A stretch of 64,000 bases of DNA from Rallus limicola. Its lineage: Eukaryota; Chordata; Aves; Gruiformes; Rallidae. The stretch lies in assembly GCA_022605955.1 (NCBI GenBank), contig JAKCOZ010000001.1, positions 20,762,146 through 20,826,145 on the forward strand. Direction: 5' to 3'. A program made the translations under genes and the position numbers. A model generated the notes under the pieces. It searched no databases, was not told the origin of the DNA, and worked only from the letters and a program-made list of their open reading frames with translations. Below are positions 12,741 to 22,650 of the stretch, piece by piece (the first letter of the stretch is position 1; each line of letters starts with the position of its first letter).

Positions 12741-13350
12741 TTATTTCCAGCACGCTTGACAGGCTGGGCGAGGAAGGCGTTAATGTTTTCTGACAGGCCC
12801 CCTCTAATTGTTGGAGCTTTTCTTCTCTGCCTTTTCTGTGAAATTCTGACTTAGGCGAGCAGCATAACAAAATGCTCTGGCATTGAAATGTGCGCTTGCA
12901 CTACACTGGGCTCGGGGAAACAGCATTATTCATGAAGATTTTCAGCTGTTTTTGTCTTTTAACTAACCTTTGAGTTTGATCAGAGGCTAGCCGGGCTCCC
13001 TTTCTCAAAAGGCGGTCTTGGCAACCCGACAATGGAGCCAAACTGTTTTCCCTGTTAAAGAGATAACTATGCCGTTGAGTTGGTACATGGGGGAAATTAA
13101 TCTTCAGGCGCATATAGATGATAGCTTTACCTCGGTCTGTAATCGCCTGCACTGGATTATTAATAGGCCAGGGGTAAGGAGTAGGAAAAAATGGAGTCTG
13201 GGGCAGGGAACTTAAAAAAAAAATTACAAAAAAAAAATAAATCCCAACCCCAAACTCATCATCCCTTTTGATTGCATAAGCCTGCGATTGATTCCTCACC
13301 ACTTGCCTTTTGCAGCGGGAATTAGCCCTGCATTGTGCGGCCTGACACGC
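12741..13350. promoter_or_regulatory. Candidate conserved non-coding element
   Basis: About 600 bp of mid-GC, CpG-retaining, repeat-free sequence bordering the CpG island. It has several ATTA-core homeodomain words (CTAATTG near 12803, GGAAATTAATC near 13091, GGATTATTAATAGG near 13155) and a GCATTATTCATGAA stretch near 12924. No coding potential with recognisable homology. Confidence 0.4.
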
Positions 13351-13359
13351 TAAAAGCGA

Positions 13360-14650
13360 GCTCGCTTGGGAGCAAGAAGTTGCTGTGCCCTGGGACGGAC
13401 TGGGGTGGCTGCCGGGGGCGCGGAGGGGGGCAAAGTGTGTTGGGGAGGGATGCGTGTGTGTGTGTTCTCCCAGCTCCCCTTTCCAGGAGACGAGGAGGGG
13501 GGAGCCACCGAATCCCCCCCACACTTCAAGGCGAGCTAATCCCTGAATGCACTGAGTAATACGCGCTGCATTATGGAGCTGCGCGCAGCGGCGAGCCAGG
13601 GCGCCCCCCAGGCCCCGGCCGCGCCCGCTCGCTTTGGGCAGGTGCCCGCTCTCCTCGCGTGCTGCCTGCTCACCCCCAGCCCTCCAGCACTCTCTGTCCG
13701 TCCCGTCCCGTCCCCCCCCCCCCCCCGCCCCAGCCTCCGCACCACGGCTGGAGACAGAAGATGCGGGGCGCGGGCGCGGGGCGGGCGGCAGCTGCGGCGG
13801 GCGTACGCCGCCCCCGAGCCCGGCGGGCCCCCGCCGCGCCGCCGCCCCCGGGATAAAGGCTGAGGCGTGACACGCGCGGGGGCAGCGCTGCCCGCTGCCT
13901 GCCCGGCCCCCGCAGCCCCCCCTTTGTGCCCGCACACAAAAGGCAGGACCTGCGCCGCGGGGAGGGCGGGGGGAAGAAAGAAGGAAAAAGGGGCTGGGGG
14001 GGGGAGGGGGAATGGGAGTGGGGGGGAGGAGGGGGAGAAAAAGATGAGGAATCAAACAAACAAACAAACAAACAAAATGGAAAACAAATTCAAAAAAGAG
14101 AAGGGTGAAAGTTTCTAAAGGGGAGGAAGCGCTCCAGGCTCCCCAAAGGCCCCTGCTTGTGTAGCGGGGTGCGGATCGGCTCCCCGCTCCGAGGGAAAGG
14201 TGAGAAAGACGTGTTGGGGCTTCCCGGGGTGCCCGCGCCCCTTTCCGGGTGCATGCCCGAGGGTGCCTCCCCCTCCGCTCTTACCTGAGCGCGGGGGAGA
14301 AGGGGGCGCGGAGGCTCCGCGGGGCCGGCGCTGGACCCACGCGCGGCCGAAAGTTTGGGCAGAGGAGGGGCCTGCGGGAAGTCGGCGGCGGTGGAAGCAG
14401 GGATGGGGAGCGTGGGGAAAGTCCACGCTGCGGGAAGGGTCCCCTTCCGCCGCGGACCTCGCGGGCTGCTGCGCACGTCGCGGAGAGGGGAAGCGCTGCC
14501 CCACCCTCCTCCGCGGCCCAACGCGGCCGCGCTGGGAGTCTCGCCGTGCTTTTCCGTCACCGCCCGAGGGTCTCGATTTGGGAGCGGGGGCGGGGGGGAC
14601 ACGGCCGGGACACACACACACGGCACGATGACTCGGGGTCAGGCACTTGT
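13360..14650. promoter_or_regulatory. CpG island downstream of ASCL1
   Basis: A second, separate CpG-dense block about 2.1-3.4 kb beyond the ASCL1 polyadenylation signal. It contains GC boxes and C/G homopolymers, and the long open frames on both strands (to 388 codons) are low-complexity Pro/Arg/Gly/Ala sequence without domains. A TATA-like TATAAATA at 14676-14683 borders its right edge. No known gene is recognised here. It may be an unannotated non-coding promoter or a developmental regulatory island of ASCL1. Confidence 0.6.
14052..14076. repeat. (AAAC)n microsatellite
   Basis: About six CAAA units inside the CpG island at 13360-14650. Confidence 0.9.
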
Positions 14651-14799
14651 TAACGGGACACTTTTCCAGCATTACTATAAATAAATACACAGGTAAATAA
14701 ATTAATAAACCCGTGGCCCAGCAACCTCCATCTGCACCCCCTGCACACGCACATCCCAGCCCTGAGTAGCTCTAAAACTTCTCCTGCGCGCAAAGAAGT

Positions 14800-15420
14800 C
14801 CCTGATTTATGGAGTTTACTAATGCTAACTGAATACTGTCTGTCAGGCAGCGCTGAAAGGCTCTCCGCGCTAATACAAGAAAAGGCTTTGTGTTGCTAAG
14901 CGATTAGAGCAGATGTAATGAGATTTACCCCAATCCTGCTTTGCCCTTTCCCTATCTTCAGTAAAATTGTGTGTGTGTGTTTTCTTTCTTTCTTTCTTTC
15001 TTTCGGGAGGGGGCTTGAGGGGAAAAGGGAGGGAGGAGGTGGCGAATTTCTGAGCCTGCCTTATACATTGTAGCGAACAACAGCGTAACTTTGCCTTTAG
15101 TTTAATGAGTCTGGATATTTACTATTCAGAAGTGAGCAAAAAAGAACACCTGTCTACACAAGGAAGAGAAATTTCGCCTTTGTAACAGAATGAAACATTA
15201 TCCTAATGTTATATTCATAGCTATAAATTACTCGCTACACTTTCTTTGCATACCTTATCTGCGCACTTGCAAAAGTGGGTAAATAAAAAAGGAGATGCTG
15301 TAAAGGGAGAGCGGATGGAGCCATATAACGGTTATTATTTTCATAACTAAACATTAGTTCCACGAGCGGTTAAAACAATGGGTGTTTGTGCTGAAGTAAT
15401 GAGGGATTTCGTGACCCCAG
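14800..15420. promoter_or_regulatory. Candidate conserved non-coding element
   Basis: Repeat-poor stretch with CpG-containing motifs, several TAAT/ATTA words (TACTAATGCTAAC, GCGCTAATAC, GCGATTAGAG) and an E-box CACCTG (15147-15152). It is interrupted at 14969-15004 by GT and TTTC repeats. Candidate enhancer; no conservation data. Confidence 0.35.
14983..15004. repeat. (TTTC)n microsatellite
   Basis: About five TTTC units following a (GT)n run at 14969-14980. Confidence 0.9.
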
Positions 15421-15593
15421 CGTGGCCCGTCCCCGTCTCCGTCCCAGTCCCCCCCCGCACCCCCCCCCCCCCCGTCTCCCCCTGATTAAATCACGTATTG
15501 ATCATTTCGGGGCACGGGGGGAGGAGGAGAAGGTGCAGAGATGTGAAGACTTTTAAAGCAACGCAGAAAGGGCTACACATTGATATGCACGCA

Positions 15594-15618
15594 TATATAT
15601 GTCCATGTATGCGTGTGC

Positions 15619-15655
<37 letters not shown>

Positions 15656-15660
15656 TATAG
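15594..15660. repeat. (AT)n/(AC)n compound microsatellite
   Basis: Alternating AT tract followed by (CA)n, about 60 bp. Confidence 0.9.
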
Positions 15661-15995
15661 TTCCACAAACATACACACAGCGAGAAAATTCCGGGGTGCT
15701 CCACCAAAGTTTTTCCCTCCACTTTTTTAAAAACAGCGCATCCCTCGCAACTCGACGGCACGTATGTAGCGGAGCGGGCTAGATCTTTTTAACTCCGTAC
15801 GACACAGTGGCTCTCCCAGGTCTTTGTTGGTTTTTTTTTTTTTGGTTTTTTTTTTTTTGTAAGATGCATTTTGCGCTTTGCTTTCCGCTTGGCTTGGTGC
15901 ACGCAAACTGAATTTGCAAGTAATGCGGGAGCCAGGCGAAAAGGAGAAAGCGGATTCTGGTCACGTCCTTGCTAACTGACAACAAGCAGGCTAGC

Positions 15996-15996
<1 letters not shown>

Positions 15997-16029
<33 letters not shown>
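15997..16029. repeat. Poly(A) run of 33
   Basis: Uninterrupted A33. T-runs also lie at 15831-15860. I see no retroposed gene sequence upstream that would make it a processed-pseudogene tail. Confidence 0.95.
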
Positions 16030-16030
<1 letters not shown>

Positions 16031-16198
16031 CCGGGGAAGGCGCGGGGGGGGGGGAAGAATCCAATTTCTTTTTTGAGTCTTGGTAATTGGGTACTTTTAC
16101 AGGCAGATCACGCTATTTGGGTAGAATAACAAGCTTAGAAAGACCAGTGTCTTTAAGCTGCCACCCATTTCTACTACTATACTTATTTATTTATTTAA

Positions 16199-16201
<3 letters not shown>

Positions 16202-16232
<31 letters not shown>
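16202..16232. repeat. (CA)15 microsatellite
   Basis: Pure CA repeat 0.55 kb beyond the ASCL1 polyadenylation signal. Confidence 0.95.
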
Positions 16233-16234
<2 letters not shown>

Positions 16235-16509
16235 CCTCCCCGGCTTCCTCGCGCTCCCCGTCTTCCCCCGAATGTTTTATTTATCCAGCCACTATCTTCG
16301 CAGAGCCAACACAGTTAGCCCGTGTTTTCGGTGGCGGCGGCTCTGCCTTCCCCCCTTGTAGTTTTTTTTTTCCTGCTCCGTTGGGTCAGAGCCGCGGAGG
16401 ACGGGGTCACACCGCCGAAATGCGGGATGGAGCGCCCTCTTTTTTAGGACTCGGGCTTTTGGGGGGAGGGGGGGGGGGGGGGAGGCCGGGGGCGGGAATT
16501 CTTTAATGT

Positions 16510-16780
16510 GCAGTGATTTCAGGAAGGACAATGCAATCATTAATCATCCCTTCGCCTTTTGATTTGGATACACATTTGCAACACAGAAGGGCAAGAAAAC
16601 AATGGTGATACCGCTAGATGTTTGCATATTTATATAGAGATAAAGATATATATGTTACATCCATCAAATACAAATACTCCATATGCAACTTAGCTCCGGC
16701 ATAATATCATTTGACAGTCTCTCCTTACATTCATCGTTGTCAATGGCAGAAAGAAAAAAAAATTGCATGCGGTAGGCAGC
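16510..16780. promoter_or_regulatory. Candidate element just past the ASCL1 3' end
   Basis: AT-rich, non-repetitive sequence immediately downstream of the ASCL1 polyadenylation site. It includes CAATCATTAATCATCCC and a SOX-like AACAATGG near 16600. It could be a regulatory element or transcription-termination flank. Confidence 0.3.
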
Positions 16781-16809
16781 CGATAATTTTAATTTTAAAA
16801 AGTTTTATT
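16775..16809 (-). terminator. ASCL1: ASCL1 polyadenylation signal
   Basis: AATAAA on the minus strand (TTTATT at 16804-16809), in the context CGTAATAAAACTTTTT, which matches the end of the human ASCL1 mRNA as I remember it. Cleavage is expected about 10-30 nt further, near 16775-16795. Confidence 0.75.
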
Positions 16810-17910
16810 ACGAAACTAGTTTGTATAAAACAGTGTTACACAGGACCTTTGTAAGTTTATAATAAAACAGTAAGAAAAGGCAGTGGCATGGGGGGTGTGT
16901 GTATTTGTTTGCTTGTGTATTTTTTTTTCCTCAAAAGGCAGCATATAAAAACAAATGGCTACCATTTTGCGTTTGGACAATAGCTGCATAAACTTTGTTC
17001 ACTTTGAACATTGTTTAATAACATTATTAATACATTAACAAAGTTTCTATAAAGTAAGACACGTTGGTGCTAAAGTACATCTGGAGGAAATCCAAGTCCT
17101 TTACAAAACCACATACAAAAATGGCAGTTGTAAGGTAACGTCGACTACAAGTCTAAACATGAAGAGGTAATAAGCATTACATATTAAAAAAGTATCAAGA
17201 TATACACATTTTAAACCATTTGTACAAAACCTCTATAAATCTCTCTCTCTCTTATGTACAAAAATAGCTTAATATATCCCCAACCGGGTTAGGATAGATA
17301 CAAATAGATTTTCTTATAATAAAAAAATTAACAACAACAACAACAAAAAAGATTGGAAGCATTCTATGATGGAAACGAGAGGAAAAGCTCGGGGCGAGGG
17401 CATGGAGAGGCGCGGGGAGGTGCGGAGACAGCGGTCCAGGGGCTTCTTTGAGTACAGCATAGCTTAATTTCAACATCTCCACAAACGTCGGGGAACTAAC
17501 TTTGTCCATGGAGTGATGAACGCCGGTCTCTGAAGGGCCGCGGCGGCGGCGGAGCCGGGGTGCGGAGAAGGAGTGTGTGTTGGAGGCGGTTGCCTTTCTG
17601 TTGGGGAGGAGAAAGAGCTCCTCCGCCCGGCCGGGGTCGCCGCGGCTCCCCCGCGGGACACCCTTCTCCGCCGGGGCGCAGTCCGGGGCGGTGCGACGGA
17701 GTGCAAAGGCCGACCGGGCTCCGGGGCTGAGGGCGGCCGCCTCGACCGCCCCCGCGGCGCGCAGCGCTGTGCCCGCCCGCCGAGAGACGTGCCCGTACCG
17801 CCCTCCGACGGCGGGGGAGAGGGAAACGCAACAGGTTCTTTTTCTGGGTGGATTTTTGTCTGTCTTTCTGTGTGTGATATATATATATATATTTCCCTTT
17901 TGCAACTGTC
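16785..17910 (-). other. ASCL1: ASCL1 exon 2, long 3'UTR
   Basis: AT-rich non-coding exon of about 1.1 kb on the minus strand. Segments such as CATAGAATGCTTCCAATCTT (around 17345-17370), the stretch reading TTTGTACATAAGAGAGA (around 17240-17265), and TTTATGCAGCTA before the last 200 nt match the human ASCL1 3'UTR as I remember it, in the same order. An (AT)n/(CA)n tract follows the acceptor at about 17870-17892. The first ~450 nt (17460-17900) are GC-rich and less familiar. The conserved AU-rich blocks are likely sites of post-transcriptional control. Open frames here on either strand are chance. Confidence 0.8.
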
Positions 17911-18120
17911 CTGTAACAATAAAAGAGAGAGGAGATCAGAGCCGCGCCGGGACCACCGCACCTCAGCGAGTAAGTACCGCGGGACGCGCGGCGTCCGTCT
18001 GCAGGGGCACCCCAGCTGCGCCCCCTCCCCAGGGCTGCACCCCCCCACCGCCCCGCGTCCCCCCCTCCCCGGCCTCCCTCCGCCCCGCGGCGCTCTGGCT
18101 CTCCGCGGGCGCGCACCCAC
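17911..18120 (-). other. ASCL1: ASCL1 3'UTR intron
   Basis: A 210-bp intron entirely after the stop codon. On the minus strand the exon ends CGGCAG with donor GTGGGT (GT at 18119-18120). The acceptor is preceded by a strong pyrimidine tract, CTCTCTCTTTTATTGTTACAG, with AG at 17911-17912. Human ASCL1 likewise has its only intron in the 3'UTR, which supports the call. Only 22 nt separate the stop codon from the exon junction, under the ~50-nt threshold for nonsense-mediated decay. Confidence 0.75.
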
Positions 18121-18142
18121 CTGCCGCGGTGTCCGCCGGAGC

Positions 18143-18793
18143 TCAGAACCAGCTGGTGAAGTCGAGCAGCTCCTGCTCCTCGGGGCTGAGCGGGTCGTAG
18201 GAGCCCTCGTCAGAGGAGTAGGAGGAGACGGGGGAGCCCGCCATGGAGTTCATATCGTGGGAGTAGCTGGGCGAGATGGTGGGCGAGAGGACGCCGGCCT
18301 GGAAGGCGGCGCTGACGGCGTCGTGCTCGTCGAGCAGCTGCTGCAGGGCGCGGATGTACTCGACGGCGGAGCGCAGCGTCTCCACTTTGCTCATCTTCTT
18401 GTTAGCGGCGCCGTTGGGGACGTGTTCCCGCAGGGTGGCGAAGCCCAGGTTCACCAGCTTCACCCGGTTGCGCTCCCGCTCGTTGCGCCGCGCCACGGCC
18501 GCCGGCTGCTGCTGCGGCAGGCTGTACCCGAAGCCGCTGAAGTTGAGCCGCCGCTTGCAGCGCATCAGCTCCGGCGAGGCCGAGCGCTGCCGCTTGGCGG
18601 CCCGCGGCGCTGAGGGCTTGCCGCCCGGCGAGGGCTGCCCGCCCGCCGGGCTCAGCTGTGGCGGCGGCGCCCCCGGCGGTGGCCCCGGCGGGGCGGCGGC
18701 GGCGGCCACCGCCGCGGCGAAGAAGCACGCTGGCTGGAGGAAGGACGGCTGTCCGGCGCCGCTGGCCATCCTGGCGGGGCTGCCGCTAGCCAT
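18143..18793 (-). CDS. ASCL1: Achaete-scute family bHLH transcription factor 1
   Basis: Intact 216-codon single-exon coding sequence for the proneural basic helix-loop-helix factor that dimerises with E-proteins, binds CAGCTG-type E-boxes and drives neuronal commitment in the nucleus. Residues 1-25 are a short leader, 26-34 an alanine-rich tract and 35-46 a Pro/Gly-rich tract where mammals carry longer Ala and Gln runs. Residues 66-71 are basic (AAKRQR), 73-95 hold the conserved [18 protein letters not shown] segment, and about 98-150 form the bHLH domain with the DNA-contacting NERERNR at 104-110. The C-terminus ends LLDFTSWF. From memory of the human protein, the block from [10 protein letters not shown] to SPTISP appears identical; the remaining C-terminus differs at only a few positions. 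Eight Ser-Pro sites are present (S5, S48, S55, S73, S170, S174, S187, S203); such sites are phosphorylation targets in the family. The start is the first ATG (18791-18793); a second in-frame ATG (Met9) has a stronger Kozak context. The mammalian protein is about 236 residues, the difference lying in the low-complexity N-terminus. Confidence 0.98.
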   Translation of the reverse strand: MASGSPARMASGAGQPSFLQPACFFAAAVAAAAAPPGPPPGAPPPQLSPAGGQPSPGGKPSAPRAAKRQRSASPELMRCKRRLNFSGFGYSLPQQQPAAVARRNERERNRVKLVNLGFATLREHVPNGAANKKMSKVETLRSAVEYIRALQQLLDEHDAVSAAFQAGVLSPTISPSYSHDMNSMAGSPVSSYSSDEGSYDPLSPEEQELLDFTSWF

Positions 18794-19142
18794 GAGCGCG
18801 GGGGCGTCCTGCGAGGTGGGGGCGCCCGAGCGGCGGCCGGTCCCCGTCCCCCCCCACCAACCAAGGAAAAAAATTTAAAAAGTGGGGGAAAAAAACCCAA
18901 AACCAATTTGCGGCGTTGGATTAAAAAAGAAAAATTAAATACGAGACGGGCGACGGAGGGCAGGGGGAAAGGGGAAGCGGCGACCAAAAGGAGCGGGCGG
19001 CGGAGCCGGGCGGGCGGGCGGGCGGCCGGGGACGGCGGGCGGCTCTGCCCGCCCCCCTCCCTCTCGCCCTCCGTGCGGCGGCCGCGGGGAGGCTCGTGGC
19101 GCTCGCGTGTGCGCAGGCTGCTTTGCAAAGCCCCTTTTGCAA
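18794..19142 (-). other. ASCL1: ASCL1 5' untranslated region (approximate start)
   Basis: GC-rich leader of about 350 nt between the inferred transcription start (about 25-30 nt downstream of the TATA element at 19167-19173) and the ATG. I see no upstream ATG in it on the minus strand. A segment around 19088-19112 reads CACACGCGAGCGCCACGAG on the minus strand and resembles human ASCL1 5'UTR sequence as I remember it. The exact start is inferred, not seen. Confidence 0.6.
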
Positions 19143-19159
19143 AAAAGTGGCTGGGGATT

Positions 19160-19185
19160 GTGTCTCTTATAAGGGGCGGACGGGG
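19160..19185 (-). promoter_or_regulatory. ASCL1: Probable ASCL1 core promoter: GC box plus TATA
   Basis: On the minus strand a GC box (CCGCCCC, 19173-19179) runs directly into CTTATAAG (19166-19173), about 375 nt upstream of the ASCL1 ATG. Mammalian Ascl1 is also reported to have a TATA-containing promoter. The position fits the conserved 5'UTR segment lying just downstream. Several CACGCG/CACGAG-like sites nearby could bind Hes-type repressors, which are known to repress Ascl1; that assignment is inference. Confidence 0.6.
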
Positions 19186-19210
19186 CTCGCCCCCCCCCCT
19201 CCTCTCCTAC

Positions 19211-19392
19211 ACACACACACTCGCTACGCCCGCGCCCCCCCGCGCTCACACACACACATACATACATACATACACACACATACACACACACACACGCACG
19301 CACACTGCACCTTGCGCCTTCCACGCTCCTCGGCTTTGCCGGCCGCGGGCCGCGGAGCGCCGCCGCCTTTACAGGGCGGAGGGGGTGGGGGG

Positions 19393-19437
<45 letters not shown>
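19211..19437. repeat. CA/CATA microsatellites upstream of the ASCL1 TATA
   Basis: Three alternating purine-pyrimidine tracts: a short (AC)n at about 19210-19222, a mixed ACACATAC/(CA)n tract at about 19246-19305, and a pure (CA)n of about 20 units at 19398-19437. They lie roughly 40-270 bp upstream of the ASCL1 TATA element, inside the CpG island. Confidence 0.9.
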
Positions 19438-19439
<2 letters not shown>

Positions 19440-20370
19440 ACCCCCATCTACCCCCCCTCCCGCGGTCCCCGGCGCACACGCGCTGGCCGCCGCACCGCCC
19501 CGCCTCCCCGCCGCCCCCTCCACCGCCCCCCGGTGCCCGCTCCCCCGCCCCCGCCCCGCCGCCCCCACCCCTCGCGGGTTTGTTGTTGCAAGTGCGTGCG
19601 CCCGGCGCGTGCCGCGCTCCCGGCCCTGAGCAAACACCCGCGCCGGGGCGCCGCGCGGGGCGGCGGCGGCGGCGGGCGCGGCCCGGCGGGGAGGGAGGAG
19701 GCGCGCGTGGGCCGGCGGGGGGAGGGGGGCGAAAGGGGGGCTGTTGGGGGGCAGAGCCGCGGGTCCAGGGGGGGACACACACAGGCGAGAGGTTAAGGGG
19801 GGAGCCCTTCCCGGGGAGGGAGTGCCCGAGTGCCGTTTGTTGCCGTGCCCTCCCGCTCCCCGCCGAAGTGGGATGCGGGCCGAGGCGCTGCTGCGACGGG
19901 ATGGGTGCTTAGGAGGGGGTGGCTCCCGCGGGGAGCCGGGGTACGGGCAGGTGCGGACAGCCCCTGGAGGTGCGAGTCATCCTCTGCTCCGGCTGCCGCC
20001 GGGACATTGCGGCGGACTGGGGGAGTCCTTAGCGGCACCTGCCAGGGTTTGGAGGGGAGGACCGCCGTTCCTACATGGCTAGCATGGAGGCGTCCCGTGG
20101 CGTGGACAGGCAGACCGGTGTATGCCCGCCGGTGAAGCGCCCTTGCCAGCGCCGGGACGCGGCGTGTGCGCGGGTAGCCGAGATGGGAAACTTCTCCGTG
20201 TGCGGGACCTCGAAAGGGCGGGTTGGTCCTTTTCCCTTGGGAAGCACCGGGATGCGCGGTGCCGCTTCTGCGCTCAGCGAGTGCTGCGAGCGATGAGCTT
20301 CGGGGGTGTCCGCTACCCGCCGCCCGGGCCGGAGCCGCGTGTGCTCGGCGCCCCGCGGGCGGCCTGACGG

Positions 20371-22404
20371 CTCTATTAGCTTGCGACAACGGCGGGTGAA
20401 GCGGTGCGGGTGTCAGGAGGAGCGCTGCTCGGAGCCTGCTTGGAGAGAAGGGACCACCCTCACCGTAGGTGCGTCCAGAGTGGCCAGTACCTGTAGAGTC
20501 TGAGTGCCACGGTACTGCCGGTTTGTCTCGGAGGACGACGTAAAGTTTGTGTGAGTTAAGCAGAGCATGCAGACGGAGTCAGCTCTCCCTTCGCTGCCAG
20601 AGCTCATGTCCCAGGTCACGCTGTCCACTTGCTGGTCTCGGGGAACTCTCCGAGCCCCTGTTGCCTTCCATGGCACCCCACAAAGTGGGAACAGGTTACC
20701 ATCTTTCCAAACAGGTGATGGCATTTACTTGTACTTGGGGAGCCAGGGTGGATCCGGCCTGTGCAGGAGAAGTTACTCCTGCTGCCAGGTGAAGTCTCAC
20801 TTGTGGAAAAGCAGTGCTGAGGTGCTGAGAGCTTGGTGGTCACACCGACCCTTGGGGCTGTGGGGATGTGGGCAACCTGAGAGACATGGCCAGGCTCAGC
20901 ACCAGGGCATGCTGGTAGACCTGCTGTTGGCACTAGCAGCAGTGAGGACCGTCCTTCCCTACCCTCCTGCCTTTCACGGATCCACGTATCCATGCAAACT
21001 TTAACACATGTTCTGCCTTCAATTCTGTCCATCTATGTGCCTCTGCTCTGAAAACTCAGAGCTGTGTTTCTCTAGCACCCTAAAAAAATCAAAGCAATGG
21101 TATGACAGTCTTGCCATCGGTGAGATTATGGCTTGAGGAAGTCTCTGACACAGACTTCATCAAGGCTTTCATTCATCCTGGGTGCTCACACCAGCCCTGA
21201 AGCACGGAAGGAGATGACCTGTGTAGTCCCTCTTCAGGTTTCAGGGGAAATGAGTGCAAAACATAAGCCCTGCTCTGCTGGTGGCCTCAACTGCAGCAGC
21301 CTCAAGCTGTAGGCATCACTTTTTCTCATATGCCACTGGATCCCTGACCCTGGCTGGACACATGAATGGTAACAGCAACATCGCATAGCAGAAACATAAT
21401 GTGCGACTGCTAAATAGTCTTTTAGCATTTTTTAACATGGCAGCTTTTAATACACCTGTATGTTGAAAAAGGTGAAGTACTTCTGTCTGGCCTGAACTCT
21501 ATCCAATCTCTTTCAGGACCCTCTTCACCACTCATTGAGTTTCTTTATGATTTTTAGTTTTGAAACGTATTCAATGATTTTATTCTCTCTTGGGCAGGAC
21601 AGACAGAGCTGAGCAGGACTTTTAAAAAATCATATAGAGAGCCCTCCCTTTTCAGTTCCAAGCCTTCTGGATAATTTGTTTGGTGTTGCTTGTCTTGACA
21701 TCAGAGTTCTCTGCACTGGAAATAGTTGTTGCATCATCAGCTCTGTGTTGTGACATCACTGGAGAGAGAGAAAAGTAATGAATGAGCCCTGCAATTTGCA
21801 TCCCGGTGCTTTGGGAAGCAGCAAGAGAAATATCAAAGTAATTGCAGCTCTGTAAACTATATACATATGTACAGAGTAATTCTTCTGCAGCAGCCCACTA
21901 CCAGAACTGGCCTGGAAACACCATGTAGGGAAATTCCTGCCCTTTTGCCCCAAAATGGCAGAATGAGAGTGGTGTTTCTGTGTCCCTCCTTCTTGAGACT
22001 CAAAGGGCTCTTAAAAAGGCAAAAGACGAGAGTCTCAGAGGTCACCAAGTGTAACTCGCATGTAATTTTCCTCCCTGGTGTGGCTCTGTCCCTGCTCAGC
22101 TCCCCTGGGCCCAGGATGAAGAGGGAGGGCAGAGCCTTTTCCTCCCTTTGCCCAGCACAACCCTCTCCATCCTCTGCTGATGGAGAACAAACTCACGCCT
22201 CACATTGTCCGAGGTAATGCCAATCTTGCCAGCTCCCCTCTGCTCCCTGTGCAGAGTTAAGGGGTCTGGGGCTGCCAGATTTATAGATAATAAATATTGT
22301 TTCAAGGTCCCCAGCCTCCACCCTCTTCTATGCACAGTCCTGCACCTGCACTTGGAAATTCTTAATTCTAACATAATGATAAATAGCCCTTGCCCTTTTC
22401 ATTC
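20371..22404. other. ASCL1-PAH intergenic, no feature seen
   Basis: Moderate-GC sequence grading out of the CpG island. I see no exon, repeat or strong motif cluster. Confidence 0.7.
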
Positions 22405-22650
22405 GGCCTTTTTTTTTCTTGTCTTTTTTTTTTTTTAATCTGCCCTTTTTTTTTCTTTTTTCCCCTCTTTTTTTCTTTATTTCTTTTTTTTTAAATCTGT
22501 AACTGTCATTATTTTATAGTGGCTTTTTGTGTGCGTAAATTGTAGCCACACTCATGAGCTCTTTTGAAGTCCTCGCTTTTTTTTTTTTAAACTTTGGTAT
22601 GCCTCTTTTTTTTTTTTTTTTTTTTTTTCTTTTTTTTTCCACCCCTTTTC
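22405..22650. repeat. T-rich low-complexity block
   Basis: Repeated long T runs (up to about 20 T) separated by short C-containing words. It directly precedes a candidate conserved element. Confidence 0.9.

Larger units (their letters stand above)
15421..16509. other. Simple-repeat-rich intergenic DNA
   Basis: Concentration of homopolymers and microsatellites: C-runs near 15450-15475, AT/AC at 15594-15660, T-runs at 15831-15860, A33, CA15, and a G-run with GGGGCGGG-type ending at about 16459-16495. No gene is visible. Confidence 0.8.
17500..20370. promoter_or_regulatory. CpG island over ASCL1
   Basis: Very GC-rich, CpG-dense block covering the ASCL1 coding region, promoter and about 1.2 kb further upstream. 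The long frames on both strands between 19200 and 20390 are proline/arginine/glycine-rich shadows of base composition, with no recognisable domains. Developmental transcription-factor genes typically carry broad CpG islands of this kind. Confidence 0.8.

Noticed and set aside
12901..14067. 388-codon open frame on the minus strand
   Set aside because: Low-complexity Pro/Ser/Gly/Arg sequence running through a CpG island, no domain, and competing long frames on the other strand. Base composition explains it.
15997..16029. A33 run as a processed-pseudogene tail
   Set aside because: No cDNA-like sequence or target-site duplication precedes it.
17573..18613. 346-codon plus-strand open frame overlapping ASCL1
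   Set aside because: It is antisense to the conserved ASCL1 coding sequence, UTR and intron. It is a GC-driven shadow with no recognisable homology.
18908..19912. 334-codon plus-strand open frame with His-Thr repeats
   Set aside because: It translates the CA microsatellites and GC-rich promoter DNA; not a gene.
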